DNA of 64,000 nt from Limnephilus marmoratus (taxonomy: Eukaryota > Arthropoda > Insecta > Trichoptera > Limnephilidae), in assembly GCA_917880885.1 (NCBI GenBank), contig OU862922.1, forward strand, positions 20,088,627 through 20,152,626, written 5' to 3'. Positions 20,201 to 26,142 of the stretch are shown piece by piece. The notes beneath the pieces are model-generated. The model saw only the letters and a list, made by a program, of their open reading frames with translations. It did no database searches and was not told the origin of the DNA. The number at the start of each line of letters is the position of its first letter. Positions within the stretch are counted from its first letter, which is position 1. Position numbers and translations under genes: made by a program.

Positions 20201-21855
20201 CGTTTGAATATTATAATGTAAAAGCGGGTAAAGGGATGCAGCAGCGTTTTTGTTTTTTTTTTAAATTGTATGTTTGATGTGTGTGTGCCATGTGAGTTTT
20301 TTGTCGAGTGTGACTCCAAGGTATTTAACGTTGTTTTGACAAGGTATTGCTTGGCCGTACATGGAAACGTGACCCTAAGGAGTGCTGCGAACCTTCGTGA
20401 GAAGAAAACAGCAGCGCTCTTCGAAGGGTTCACGTCTATACGCCTTTGTTATAAAAGTCTTGGAGTATGTTTATGTTGTGTTGTAAGCGAAGTGTGATCA
20501 TCCTGGGAGAAATTATCTAATTATTATATTATTAGGCTAACGTCTGTCCTACATACTCACTCCATGCGCTAGCTACAAACGGTAGTGCTGCCATCTCCAA
20601 TATTCAAAGAGAAATTTGTTTGTAAATTAAAACATCATTGAACTTGAATGATTTTTCGCATTTTGCAGGAGTATGTAGGAATATTTTACATCACGCATTC
20701 ATCGACAGCCAACATTAGAATGTTTACTAAGTAGGTACATATCTGTTTCAATATACACCAATTGACAACCATATCTTGTCATTTTTAATTTCGAAAATGA
20801 CACTTAAATTCATTGAATTTGAGTTGATTGTATCAGATTTCACGCAGGAGTAACTAATGCACATCACAGGCAACCGAATTTAGCACGTTTGATTATTATT
20901 ACTGGTGTAACGGGTTTCATATATTATTTACCATTTTCCGTACTACGGATTCAAAACAAAAGCTTGCCAATTTTCGTCACAACGGACTTTCAATTTCCGG
21001 AACAACGGGTGTCCAATTAAAAGCTAGTAGTAGTGACAAATTCAATTTTTCAATCACGCAGCAATGAAAATCTATCCTGACTGTTTACGGATGATGTTCG
21101 GTGGGGCTCTCATCGTGACAAATTTACCATCAATGTATCTATGGTAATGAGGCCATATACAAATGCATATAATAAACGGCTGATTTGGAAGTAATAAATG
21201 AACAAGTGTAATCATTCAATATCGCTTTTGAAGTCCAAAATATTCTTCATTTAACTTTTCTGTGAAAAATATTTCACTCCCAATAATTCAACACATTCCG
21301 ATATTGGAGGATTTGATTTTGAATCAGGAATAAACGGGTTTTATTCTAGCGCTAAACATGTATAGATATTTTAAATGGTGTAGGGATAAAATGGGTGACG
21401 ATTGCTCACTTATTTATTTTGTTTTATTATCAATAATAACAGGTAAAGATAATATAAGAAATACCTGCAAAATTGAAAAAACCTCGGCGTGCTTCACAAA
21501 ATTTGGTTTCACTTTTCAACAACGTGTCTGTTTCTGCCCATATGGCAGTTTGTTGATTCCCATGTACTATTAGAAACATATTTGTATTCGTTAGTGAGAA
21601 AATAACAATCAAAGTGAGAGTGGGCGGTCACTATTTGTGGACAATCATAGTGTAGTTTTTCCATTATGGAAAAATTATCCACTATGGGCGATGTTATTTC
21701 TAGTGATACAATATATTTAATACGTGTTTTCGTTTTCCAGAGATTGTATGCGGAAGGAGCCCAGTAAGAAGTCAAAAGATCCAAAAATGTGTCAAAAATT
21801 GTGGGAAGAATCGTGTCAAATGGTTGGTTTCAAATCCAATGAACTTCCAATCTAA
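5128..21855 (+). CDS. Retinol dehydrogenase 11-14-like short-chain dehydrogenase, five exons
   Basis: Classical SDR-superfamily NADP-type oxidoreductase. The related retinol dehydrogenases 11 to 14 interconvert retinal-type aldehydes and alcohols at membranes; the actual substrate here is unknown, and insect members are often uncharacterised. Joined CDS: 5128-5245, 9303-9662, 13972-14093, 19389-19603, 21741-21855 = 930 bases, 309 aa, close to the usual 300-330. All introns are GT-AG (about 4.1, 4.3, 5.3 and 2.1 kb) and all phases agree. Motifs: cofactor loop TGSNSGLG (22-29), LDL (78-80), NNAG (105-108), N127 in TNYLGHF, catalytic Ser in VSVSS (151-155), YAQSK with Tyr181 and Lys185, and HPGVVKTDI (213-221). 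The start is the only ATG that gives the usual short N-terminus before LDGKIALITG. No strong signal peptide or long membrane segment is evident, though an N-terminal anchor is typical of vertebrate relatives. A homologous last exon at 2077-2188 shows a tandem family. Confidence 0.93.
5530..5605 (+). repeat. Left part of an older repeat, split by SINEs
   Basis: TTAATGAGGTCTTTC followed by TATTTTAACCATTTTCGATTCTC resembles about 40483-40530. The continuation of the 40.5-41.06 kb copy is found at 6452-6735. The inverted SINE pair at 5619-6451 therefore sits inside an older repeat copy. Confidence 0.5.
5619..6005 (+). repeat. SINE family A, plus copy with tRNA-like head
   Basis: The head is tRNA-like: an A-box-like TAGTCCAGTGGG at 5628-5639 and the B-box GGTTCGAACCC at about 5671-5681. 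The body passes through CAGTATCGCCCTGGTGTAAG and ends around GACGGGAGCAGTT. The gene-like open frame here is chance. The head suggests RNA polymerase III transcription; mobilisation by a LINE is expected from knowledge of SINEs. Confidence 0.8.
6047..6451 (-). repeat. SINE family A, minus copy with tRNA-like head
   Basis: Reverse complement of 5619-6005, ending with the tRNA-like head (reverse of GCCGGCGTAGTCCAGCGGTA and B-box GGATCGAATCC). The two copies are tail to tail, about 40 to 50 bases apart, so the RNA of intron 1 could fold into a hairpin of nearly 400 base pairs with mismatches. Confidence 0.8.
6452..6735 (+). repeat. Older dispersed repeat, right part
   Basis: The stretch with CTAAGAGCTTCG, AACGAACGACAT, GCTTATCTGATACT and ATCGATCGACCATGCTAGA matches 40605-41060 in the same order and orientation, with diverged bases and a long insertion in the latter. 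No coding content is seen. Confidence 0.65.
6736..7260. other. Unclassified intron 1 DNA
   Basis: AT-rich, no recognisable feature. Confidence 0.35.
7264..8051 (-). mobile_element. LINE ORF2 C-terminus and 3' end (Jockey/CR1-like)
   Basis: The minus-strand reading frame (about 8050 to 7410) has the typical end of a non-LTR retrotransposon ORF2: CIKLLYFAYVRSQLECNSPV, RIQNKFLRFL, FLYKILNDLVD, RIPLRNTRSQDLF and VDIFNLSLNKYK. The 3' UTR follows, ending in ATTTATTTATTTA simple repeats near 7264. Reverse transcriptase domains are absent, so this is a 5'-truncated dead copy in intron 1. The first 40 codons do not fit the LINE and probably belong to flanking DNA. Confidence 0.85.
8052..8836. other. 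Unclassified intron 1 DNA
   Basis: It contains repeated CCCGCTGGATT / CCCGCGGGAT motifs near 8200-8250 and 8700, but no coding region or known family can be named. Confidence 0.35.
8837..9100 (+). mobile_element. LINE ORF2 C-terminal fragment (endonuclease-RT type)
   Basis: The open frame carries KLIWQWAGHVTRMSD, then GKRGKGRPLARWKDDL and WYSIAQDRQKWASF. The WAGH-RM ... GRP--RW-DD ... RDR--W order is the standard C-terminal tail of RTE- and Jockey-like LINE proteins of animals. The copy is heavily 5'-truncated, in intron 1 just upstream of exon 2. Confidence 0.8.
9303..9662 (+). CDS. Dehydrogenase exon 2
   Basis: Acceptor TTTTTTCAG at about 9294-9302, donor GTAAGT at 9663. It codes for the second strand (AKVFLACRD, where the Arg favours NADP), NNAG, the TNYLGHF helix and the catalytic VSVSS strand. 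Phase 1 on both sides. Confidence 0.93.
9742..10196 (-). mobile_element. LINE ORF2 C-terminal fragment, later split
   Basis: Minus-strand reading: YKSTIRSKPIYASPIWAHAS, FQNKAIRIALGALRWMR, then EIPLLKKHILSLAETFY. These match the equivalent parts of the copy at 19860-20440. The frame continues upstream at 10640-10385; the two parts are separated by the foldback at 10197-10382. Confidence 0.82.
10197..10382 (-). repeat. Foldback insert with hammerhead-like core
   Basis: Two inverted arms of about 57 bases (10197-10252 and 10322-10382, sharing GTTATGCCGTGTTGCGCTAC) flank a 69-base centre. On the minus strand the centre reads CTGATGA (10284-10278), then a potential GGAC/GTCC stem, then CCGAAAC. 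This is the order of conserved boxes in a hammerhead ribozyme. One arm and the CCGAAAC part recur at 40397-40480. The insert lies within a LINE reading frame, so it is younger than that LINE. Confidence 0.6.
10385..10635 (-). mobile_element. LINE ORF2 fragment, upstream part of the split copy
   Basis: Minus-strand frame with IKYLDVTLDSRLNWKKHKGE and SANKILPALYP, the YLGVTLD--L-W--H motif that lies after the reverse transcriptase in non-LTR ORF2 proteins. It continues beyond the foldback at 10196-9742. Confidence 0.8.
10636..10910 (+). repeat. MITE-like repeat, copy 1
   Basis: Begins TTTTTGAAGTGAAACTTC and ends near GGTAAAGTTTCGCTTG. Reverse-complement similarity to 32625-32890 covers both ends and the internal ATTGATTATGA..TCACTTT and CCTATTGGTTGAG motifs. 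The ends GAAGTGAAACTT and AAGTTTCGCTT are roughly inverted repeats. No coding capacity. Confidence 0.65.
10911..11154. repeat. Repeat fragment related to 12480-12690
   Basis: TTAGCCTGCGAGAGAATGAT and neighbouring bases are similar in reverse to TCTCTCGCAGGCCAAATCCT around 12590. Family unknown. Confidence 0.4.
11155..11390 (-). repeat. Diverged hairpin-tailed element, minus
   Basis: Starts with the degraded tail hairpin (CGAGGAAAATAATTCGCTCA) and ends near GACAAACCTCACCCCATA, both shared with 3878-4205 and 27060-27301. The middle is diverged. Confidence 0.6.
11391..12222 (+). mobile_element. LINE ORF2 C-terminus with 3' UTR
   Basis: Open frame from about 11391 to the stop at 11888-11890: VIKQLYFAYVRSHLEFASVV, IQNKFLKYLCYKSY, FLYKLVNNNIQCPELLNKI, PARTTRSSVLF and VDIFNSEPTKYK. 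About 330 bases of 3' UTR follow, ending in AAATAAATAAATAAATAAG. It is a relative of the copy at 7264-8051, 5'-truncated, in intron 2. Confidence 0.87.
12223..12312 (-). repeat. Partial hairpin-tailed element (5' part)
   Basis: CCACTTGGGGTGACCTTTGG through CCCATTCCCGCCTCCCAAAT matches about 4110-4200. The hairpin tail is absent. Confidence 0.6.
12313..12495 (+). repeat. LINE 3' end, no coding part
   Basis: AT-rich sequence ending GATGGAAATAAATAAATAAT, the simple tail typical of the Jockey-like copies in this window. Confidence 0.35.
12496..12700 (+). repeat. Repeat fragment, reverse relative of 10636-11154
   Basis: Shares TCTCTCGCAGGC and the AAAACACAACGGTGCTAAATA end (compare CACAACGGGGCTAAAGAAG at 32855-32873). 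Probably another copy of the MITE-like family. Confidence 0.4.
12829..13062. repeat. Foldback element with tRNA-like centre (family C)
   Basis: Arms 12829-12922 and 12971-13062 are near-perfect inverted repeats (AGAAGAAGATAACAATAATA against TATTATTGTTATCTTCTTCT; GAGAACAAGACACAGAAAAA against its reverse). The centre includes GTCCCGGTTAGACGAGAGG and a B-box-like GGTTCGTGTCC. Related single-armed copies are at 13259-13545 and 58929-59380. Confidence 0.8.
13259..13570 (+). repeat. SINE family C, single copy
   Basis: Shares AATTACGACGGTTTGA, a tRNA-like head with GTCCCGGTTAGACGA, the arm TATTATTGTTATCTTCTTC and TTGATGGGAATAACCTTCAA with 58970-59375. The B-box is interrupted (GTTCGTGTTCATGTCCC). 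It serves as the empty-site reference for the MITE at 59142. Confidence 0.7.
13972..14093 (+). CDS. Dehydrogenase exon 3
   Basis: Acceptor TTTTTTTGCAG ends at 13971, donor GTAATA at 14094. It codes for FAWLDFDDLQ and the catalytic YAQSK motif (Tyr181, Lys185), then FTYELAERLK. Phase 0 at the end. Confidence 0.93.
14094..14540. other. Intron 3, unclassified start
   Basis: Contains an imperfect tandem pair, GTTCTAATTTATGTCAATAG / GTTGTAATTTATGTCAATAG, near 14210 and 14330, each followed by GTGTCAC or ATGTCAC. No family named. Confidence 0.4.
14541..14970 (+). mobile_element. LINE ORF2 C-terminus with 3' hairpin
   Basis: The frame has QSLEHRRRVGMLYLFYRYYN, TRQTRAQHLYTVDICHMSTG and FFDSFLCSTAWLWNDLPASM, ending HSFRSSKRPSTQHSR and stop at 14914-14916. 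The 3' UTR forms the hairpin GGCCCTGAGAG..CTCAAGGACTCC at about 14927-14955. Same family as 34087-34550 and the fragment at 51690-51795. Confidence 0.85.
14971..15165. repeat. G-run containing repeat
   Basis: GTACCCATACTACGTGACAC with runs of 8 to 10 G and a second ..GTCACGTAGTATAGGTACGT in inverse form at 15109-15129. This makes inverted ends around about 150 bases, a MITE-like layout comparable in base use to 59800-59960. Confidence 0.5.
15168..15512 (+). repeat. LINE 3' end (RTE-like, GCTGACCCGG family)
   Basis: Begins CTAGCTGACCCGGACACGC and ends with CAGACAGTCAGTCAGACGGA, GGACTTTAATTTATAATATG and TAGAGAT, the usual 3' UTR of insect RTE-like LINEs. No coding part. Confidence 0.65.
15513..16555. 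other. Unclassified intron 3 DNA
   Basis: AT-rich; no coding, RNA or repeat call can be supported. Confidence 0.35.
16562..16752 (+). repeat. SINE family B with tRNA-like head
   Basis: Head GGTCAGTGGTTGAGTGGGCA with a B-box-like GTTCGATTCC at about 16612-16621, body with ACAAGCAACATTTTCGGC and GGTTATTTGTAACCCGGGAA, and a poly-A end. A reverse-strand copy is at 56470-56668. Confidence 0.8.
16753..17590. other. Unclassified intron 3 DNA
   Basis: No feature supported. A short GC-richer patch at 17330-17420 holds no convincing gene. Confidence 0.35.
17591..18090 (+). mobile_element. LINE ORF2 end and 3' UTR
   Basis: A frame ends FNRLPDEIRKINDKIQ, NTVKKYFKDNIKKKTKKKVSD and stop near 17777. The 3' UTR has TACACTACTCTTCCAGACAC and CTTCCATGGAAGAGTGGTAT and ends in AAATAAATAAATAAAC and poly-A. 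The same 3' UTR in reverse is at 62670-63065, also preceded by a frame ending VSD-stop. Confidence 0.8.
18091..18711. other. Unclassified intron 3 DNA
   Basis: No supported feature. Confidence 0.35.
18712..18780 (-). repeat. CR1/L2 LINE 3' end fragment
   Basis: ATAATTTGTAGAGCGCCGTTTTTGTG is the reverse of the tail at 43452-43502 (CACAAAAACGGCGCTGTACA). It marks a severely truncated copy. Confidence 0.5.
18781..19388. other. Unclassified end of intron 3
   Basis: AT-rich, ends at the acceptor CTTCCAG just before exon 4. Nothing else is seen. Confidence 0.35.
19389..19603 (+). CDS. Dehydrogenase exon 4
   Basis: Acceptor TCATCTTCCAG ends at 19388, donor GTGAGA at 19604. It codes for KRGISNITAYSLHPGVVKTD, the strand and PG motif after the active site, then the substrate-loop region and ESGHYY. 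The exon is clearly more GC-rich than the flanking introns. Phase 2 at the end. Confidence 0.93.
19640..19800 (+). repeat. CR1/L2 LINE tail fragment
   Basis: CAGCGCCCTTGTGGTGATTT and AACGCCGTACAAAAATTATC match the tail at 43455-43505. An ACATACAT-rich low-complexity tract follows. Confidence 0.5.
19861..20440 (-). mobile_element. LINE ORF2 C-terminal relic
   Basis: Minus-strand translation with frameshifts gives KYLGVTLDKKLTWHTHIKHT, NKILIYKSKLRPIMTYAAPI and PPLKKHIIDLAKTFFSKL. It is a sister of the split copy at 9742-10635, in intron 4. Confidence 0.82.
20441..21740. other. Unclassified end of intron 4
   Basis: No repeat family or gene is recognised. It ends at the acceptor CGTTTTCCAG at 21740. 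Confidence 0.35.
21741..21855 (+). CDS. Dehydrogenase exon 5 with stop
   Basis: Starts with the base that completes the Arg codon, then DCMRKEPSKKSKDPKMC, QKLWEESCQMVGF and the stop TAA at 21853-21855. An AATAAA overlaps the stop (21854-21859); whether it is used for polyadenylation is unknown. Confidence 0.93.
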
Positions 21856-22212
21856 TAAATACTCGACCATATATTACCCCATGATAATATAATTTTTTAT
21901 AACCGAATGTTTTTTAACGTAATCATCCCTTGAATTTATTTTCACATTTATATTCATAGTAATTTTTGTATTTTTTAACAAAATAATTTTATATGATATT
22001 TATTTTTGTTTCTTGTAAATGTCTTTTTTAATAATAATAACCAATTAATCACCACATATTGTGAGTTTTTTTCTACAGGTATAAATTAGTTTATTCGAAT
22101 TTATACTCTTTTTTAGTATACCTACTTTGTATCCCGATATTTTCTATTTAATAGTGATGTGAAAATTGTAGGTTATTTTCATTTGACGGATAACTTAAGT
22201 TAATAAATTTGT

Positions 22213-22308
22213 AATAAAAAACACATACATTTGTTTAAGACCACTTTTATTTTAAACACTCTGTTTAAAATAAAAGTGGACTTAAACAAATTTATGTGTT
22301 TTTTTATT
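22213..22308. repeat. Near-perfect palindrome, 46-bp arms
   Basis: Arms 22213-22258 and 22262-22308 (TTTGTTTAAG.CCACTTTTAT pairing across a 3-base centre) lie about 360 bases after the dehydrogenase stop. It could be a small foldback element or a transcript-end hairpin. Confidence 0.75.
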
Positions 22309-22800
22309 GTAAATTATGGCGAGCCACAAAGTTAATGCTTTTTTTATTATTATTTTTTTTATTTAATATAATATAATGATATCAATTACATGTTTATTTA
22401 CATGAAATAAAGTTTTTCTATTAAAATACATTATAATACATTGAATAATCCATTTTACACCCTTTTTAAGAGCAAAGCTCGAGTTAAAAAGGCGGATAAA
22501 CGCATGTTAACCACAGTTTAGCAAAGGAAAAATAATGTTTTTTTATATATTAAACAAAAATATATAATTAACAGTAAATAAGAAAAAAATATATAAGTAT
22601 ATATTTTGTTTATATACATATATCTATAAAACTAAATAATAGATAAGAAATACAACTGACTGAAGAGGAGGAGATAAAAAGAAAGAAAAACAAAATAATG
22701 AGAGAAAAAGGATATCTAATATTATAATTGAGTTGTTATGTTGATAAGTTATATAAAAATAGTTTTTATTGATTTTTTGTAATTTGTTTCTAATATTAAT
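22309..22800. other. Unclassified AT-rich DNA after the dehydrogenase
   Basis: Low-complexity ATATA-rich tracts. Nothing coding. Confidence 0.35.
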
Positions 22801-23310
22801 TTCAAGGGTAATTCGTTAAACTATTTAACTCCAATATATTTGTAGAATTGTAGGGCTGTGGTGGTGTAACAGCGTGGTATAGTTAAAGAACCAAGGATAT
22901 TTGTTCTTTTGCTGTTCGAAAAAAGAGTTAAGCTCACATTATTGAAATAATCTTTGTGTATCTGCAAATGCGTAATTTTTTTATAAATAGTATGAAGTGA
23001 AAGGACTTTAAATTCTTGAAATAATTTGATGGTAGGGTAATCGTATGGCTTTTTTAGAATTATTTTTATTAATATTCTTTGGATAATTTCTAAAGGCAAA
23101 AGAGAAGTTTTGAAAGCACCACCCCAGCCAACAATTCCATATTGTAATACTGATTGAATATAGGGAAAAATATATGGTTCTTAATAATCCAATATTTAAT
23201 ATGTTTCGTATTCCAATAAAAACGTAAATTAATTTTCTTAACCGTTCTACTGTTGTATTGATTTGTAATTTCCATTTTATGCTACTATCTGTTAGCCAGG
23301 TTTTAGTATC
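22801..23310 (-). mobile_element. LINE ORF2 C-terminal part (downstream half of a split copy)
   Basis: Minus-strand frames: TWLTDSSIKWKLQINTTVE, KLIYVFIGIRNILNIG, LPLEIIQRILIKIILKKPYD, then FKVLSLHTIYKK and YTTTALQFY. This order fits the region after the reverse transcriptase in Jockey-like ORF2 (compare 53270-53896). It continues the frame at 24020-24900. Confidence 0.8.
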
Positions 23311-24010
23311 GGGGGGGGGGGGGGGGGGGGAGACGACGACTTTGTATTTCTTGCGCATTAACTACTAACAATTTGTGGACATTTTATGTTGAAAACTTTT
23401 ATTTTCTATGTACATTGGTTAATTAAAGTAACAAATGTATACATATAGAAAATAAATCTTATTTTAAGCAGTCACCTGATTAGAAACGGAATTCCAAATA
23501 AAAAATCAACCGCAATCACCGAAAAAACGGAACTTGCAAGTTAAATTAATTTTTTCTTTCAGAGGTCCCCATTTATCTTTTTAGATACATAATATCATAT
23601 TGAGTTGTCAGTGTTAAAAATAACATTGCTTTAAAAAATGCTTGTAAGTACATCGACAATATTTAAGATTCATGGGAATTCCAAAAAACATATTTCCGTA
23701 GGTTTAGTGCTGATTTCCCTTTTCCCTAAAAATATTTTTCTCCCCTACATCTAGTCAAATTTCGCTAGACGGCACGAAAATATAGGTACAAAGGTTACCG
23801 AATGCGATCGGATAATCGACGACGGCCAGCGGCGAGTGGTAGGGAGGGCGAATCCAAAATACATTATTAGTGTAATAATTAGTAATAAAATAAGTTATGC
23901 CACTCTCCGCATCTCCTTATTTTTAATATTATTGATGTTGATATCTTAACTTTTCGGGGGGGGGGGGGGGTTTGAACCCCCAAAACCCCCCCCCGTGGCT
24001 ACGCCCATGG
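23311..24010. mobile_element. Insertions inside a LINE: poly-G, Penelope end fragment and G/C-run repeat
   Basis: Bounded by a G run at 23311-23330 and by runs of G and C at 23957-23996 with GTGGCTACGCCCATGG. Just inside, TTTGTATTTCTTGCGCATTA and AAGTAACAAATGTAT (23341-23440) match the terminal sequence of the Penelope-like elements at 31.0 and 39.2 kb. The middle is unclassified. Confidence 0.6.
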
Positions 24011-24900
24011 AGCAGTTAGGTTTACATAGATATGACTTCGGTTTACAATTATATGAGTGTATGCATATGTTTAGATTCTCAGGGGTAGCATTTTTATTCA
24101 GAGTGAATGGTCTTACAAAAGTTTTTTTCTGTATTTAGAGATAATAAATTTTGATCAAACCATTTTTTTATTAAATTTATATCTAGTTCAGTTGTTTTCT
24201 GAGTTTCACTCAAGTTTAGTCCCTGAGTTAAAATCGCTGTGTCGTCAGCATATTATATTATTTTTGACTTTATGGTGAGTTTAAAAATATTCACATAAAT
24301 GATAAAAAGAATTGGTCCTAGTACTGTCCCTTGCGGGATTCCAAAATTACTGGTCTGTGAATCACTCAGAAAACCATTTAACTTGACTAATTGCTCTCTA
24401 TGAAATAGGTAATTTTTGATCCATGTTAAGTCATTATTGGTTATACCAATTTTCGTTTGTTTAGAGGTAAGATTAGAATGTGATATACTGTCAAATGCTT
24501 TTCTTAAAATATTCCAATGCATTTTTTTTATTATCTAAATATTTATACATTTCAGTTGATAAGTCTACGATAGCATCTTGAGTGCTCAAATTTTCTCTAA
24601 AACCATACTGATGTGCACTAAATATATTATTTTCTTTTATAAATTTAAACATCTGTTTTTTAACCATTTTTTTATAAATATTTTTGCTATATTCGGGGTA
24701 AGAGAAATTGGTCTATAATTATTGCTTAGATTGGGGTCACCAGATTTGAAAATGGGCGTAATAATAGTTTTTTTTGTAATTTAAAGGAAAGTTGCCATTT
24801 TCAAAGCTTGTATTTACGATGTGTGCCAATGGTTTGCAAAGTGAATCAGAATTATTTTTAAGTATTTCTGCTTTTTACAAATATGTAATAAATTTGTTTT
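24011..24900 (-). mobile_element. LINE ORF2 reverse transcriptase region (upstream half)
   Basis: Minus-strand frames include QYGFRENLSTQDAIVDLSTE, TWIKNYLFHREQLVKLNGF, the RT block GIPQGTVLGPILFIIYVN, and a following TAILTQGLNLSETQ. Stops and shifts break it. Confidence 0.85.
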
Positions 24901-25703
24901 AAGATAGTTACAAAGCTGGGACAACTTCTTTATTTCAACAATAAACTTTATTTTAAATGTAAGACCAAAGTCATCTTGACTTTACACTACAGGGACTTTC
25001 TTTTATGTTTGATTTATAGTTTTGTTATTTATTTATAGTGGCCTTTGATTTCCGAAGGGAGACCTCCAGAAACATCCCATAAAGTGTATACAGTAGCCTC
25101 TTATTAAAACAAGAACAATAGGAATAAGTTCTTCTCACGAAGCAGAATATTGTGCGTCTGGAGGTTCCCGCAGGAACAGGGAATTAAGAATGCAAGGTAT
25201 TCGGGAATTGCTCCTCATAACAGGCAACACCTGGTACAGAGTGGTTACAAAGTGCAAAAAAATAAATCGTGTATGAGTCTTTATCACATAAATATCGCTT
25301 TTGTGTGATGAGCTACGGAGCTTTGAAATATCAATTAATCTATCTACATCAGGATATTGGTCGTTTGTAGTAAGTTGATAACATTCCCAGTTTCGACGTA
25401 GAGAAAAACAATCGTTTTTCATGTTTTAACTATATTAGATGATCACATATCGTGGTGCTTTTGGTTCGAAGTTTTCCCTTAATTTTCTTCTCCACACTCT
25501 CCCAATAGTCACAATAATCAGAATTATTAGGGATGCTGTTGTTTTACTAGGTTCGGGCAGATATAACTATTGTGTGGTATCACAAGAAAATATCAACCCG
25601 TAAAAAAGAGTTATTTTTTACTACAATATTTCGATTTTCCGCCACTGTCCTACGCATCGAACGGCACGATCTAGTTGCGCCATTTTTTGGCCAGCTAGTA
25701 TAC
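24901..25703. other. Unclassified DNA
   Basis: A 95-codon minus-strand frame at 25135-25422 (starting MKNDCFSLRRNWECYQLTTN) has no family I recognise. It may be a LINE relic. No other feature. Confidence 0.3.
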
Positions 25704-25970
25704 CTTGCAAAAGGTCATGTAGTAGCGATTTTGATATATGTTGTTAAGATTGGGACTCTTAAGAAAAAAAAAAGTTTTCGACCTCGGGAGGGTCGAGCTC
25801 GATCCGCCATCTTGGATTGAAGGTCCCAAAATTTGGTTTTTTCAAAATAATTATGAAATAGTTGATTTTACAACCAAGTTGTTCAAAGCAAACTTGAAAA
25901 AAACTAAATTACGTACATTTTATGTGAAATATTTTTTTTTGTAAGTCTAATAGGTAACGAGTTACAGCGG
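25704..25970 (+). repeat. Left inverted repeat of the nuclease element
   Basis: Matches the reverse of 28757-29022 with few differences, including the AAAAAAGTTTTCGACCTCGG segment. Confidence 0.85.
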
Positions 25971-26142
25971 AAGAAAGAAGACAATTTTAAGAAAAAATTG
26001 TAAAACTCAAGTTTTCTTGATATATTTTTGTAAGAACATATTACAAAATATCATTTTAACGTATTCCCACAAACAATATACTTATATAGCATCATTCGTG
26101 TGCTCAATGACGTTGATTGACGTTGTTATAGTGGGCTCCTAG

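Noticed and set aside
25135..25422. A 95-codon minus-strand protein
   Set aside because: No recognisable motif; length is within chance for this window. Possibly LINE relic, left unassigned.
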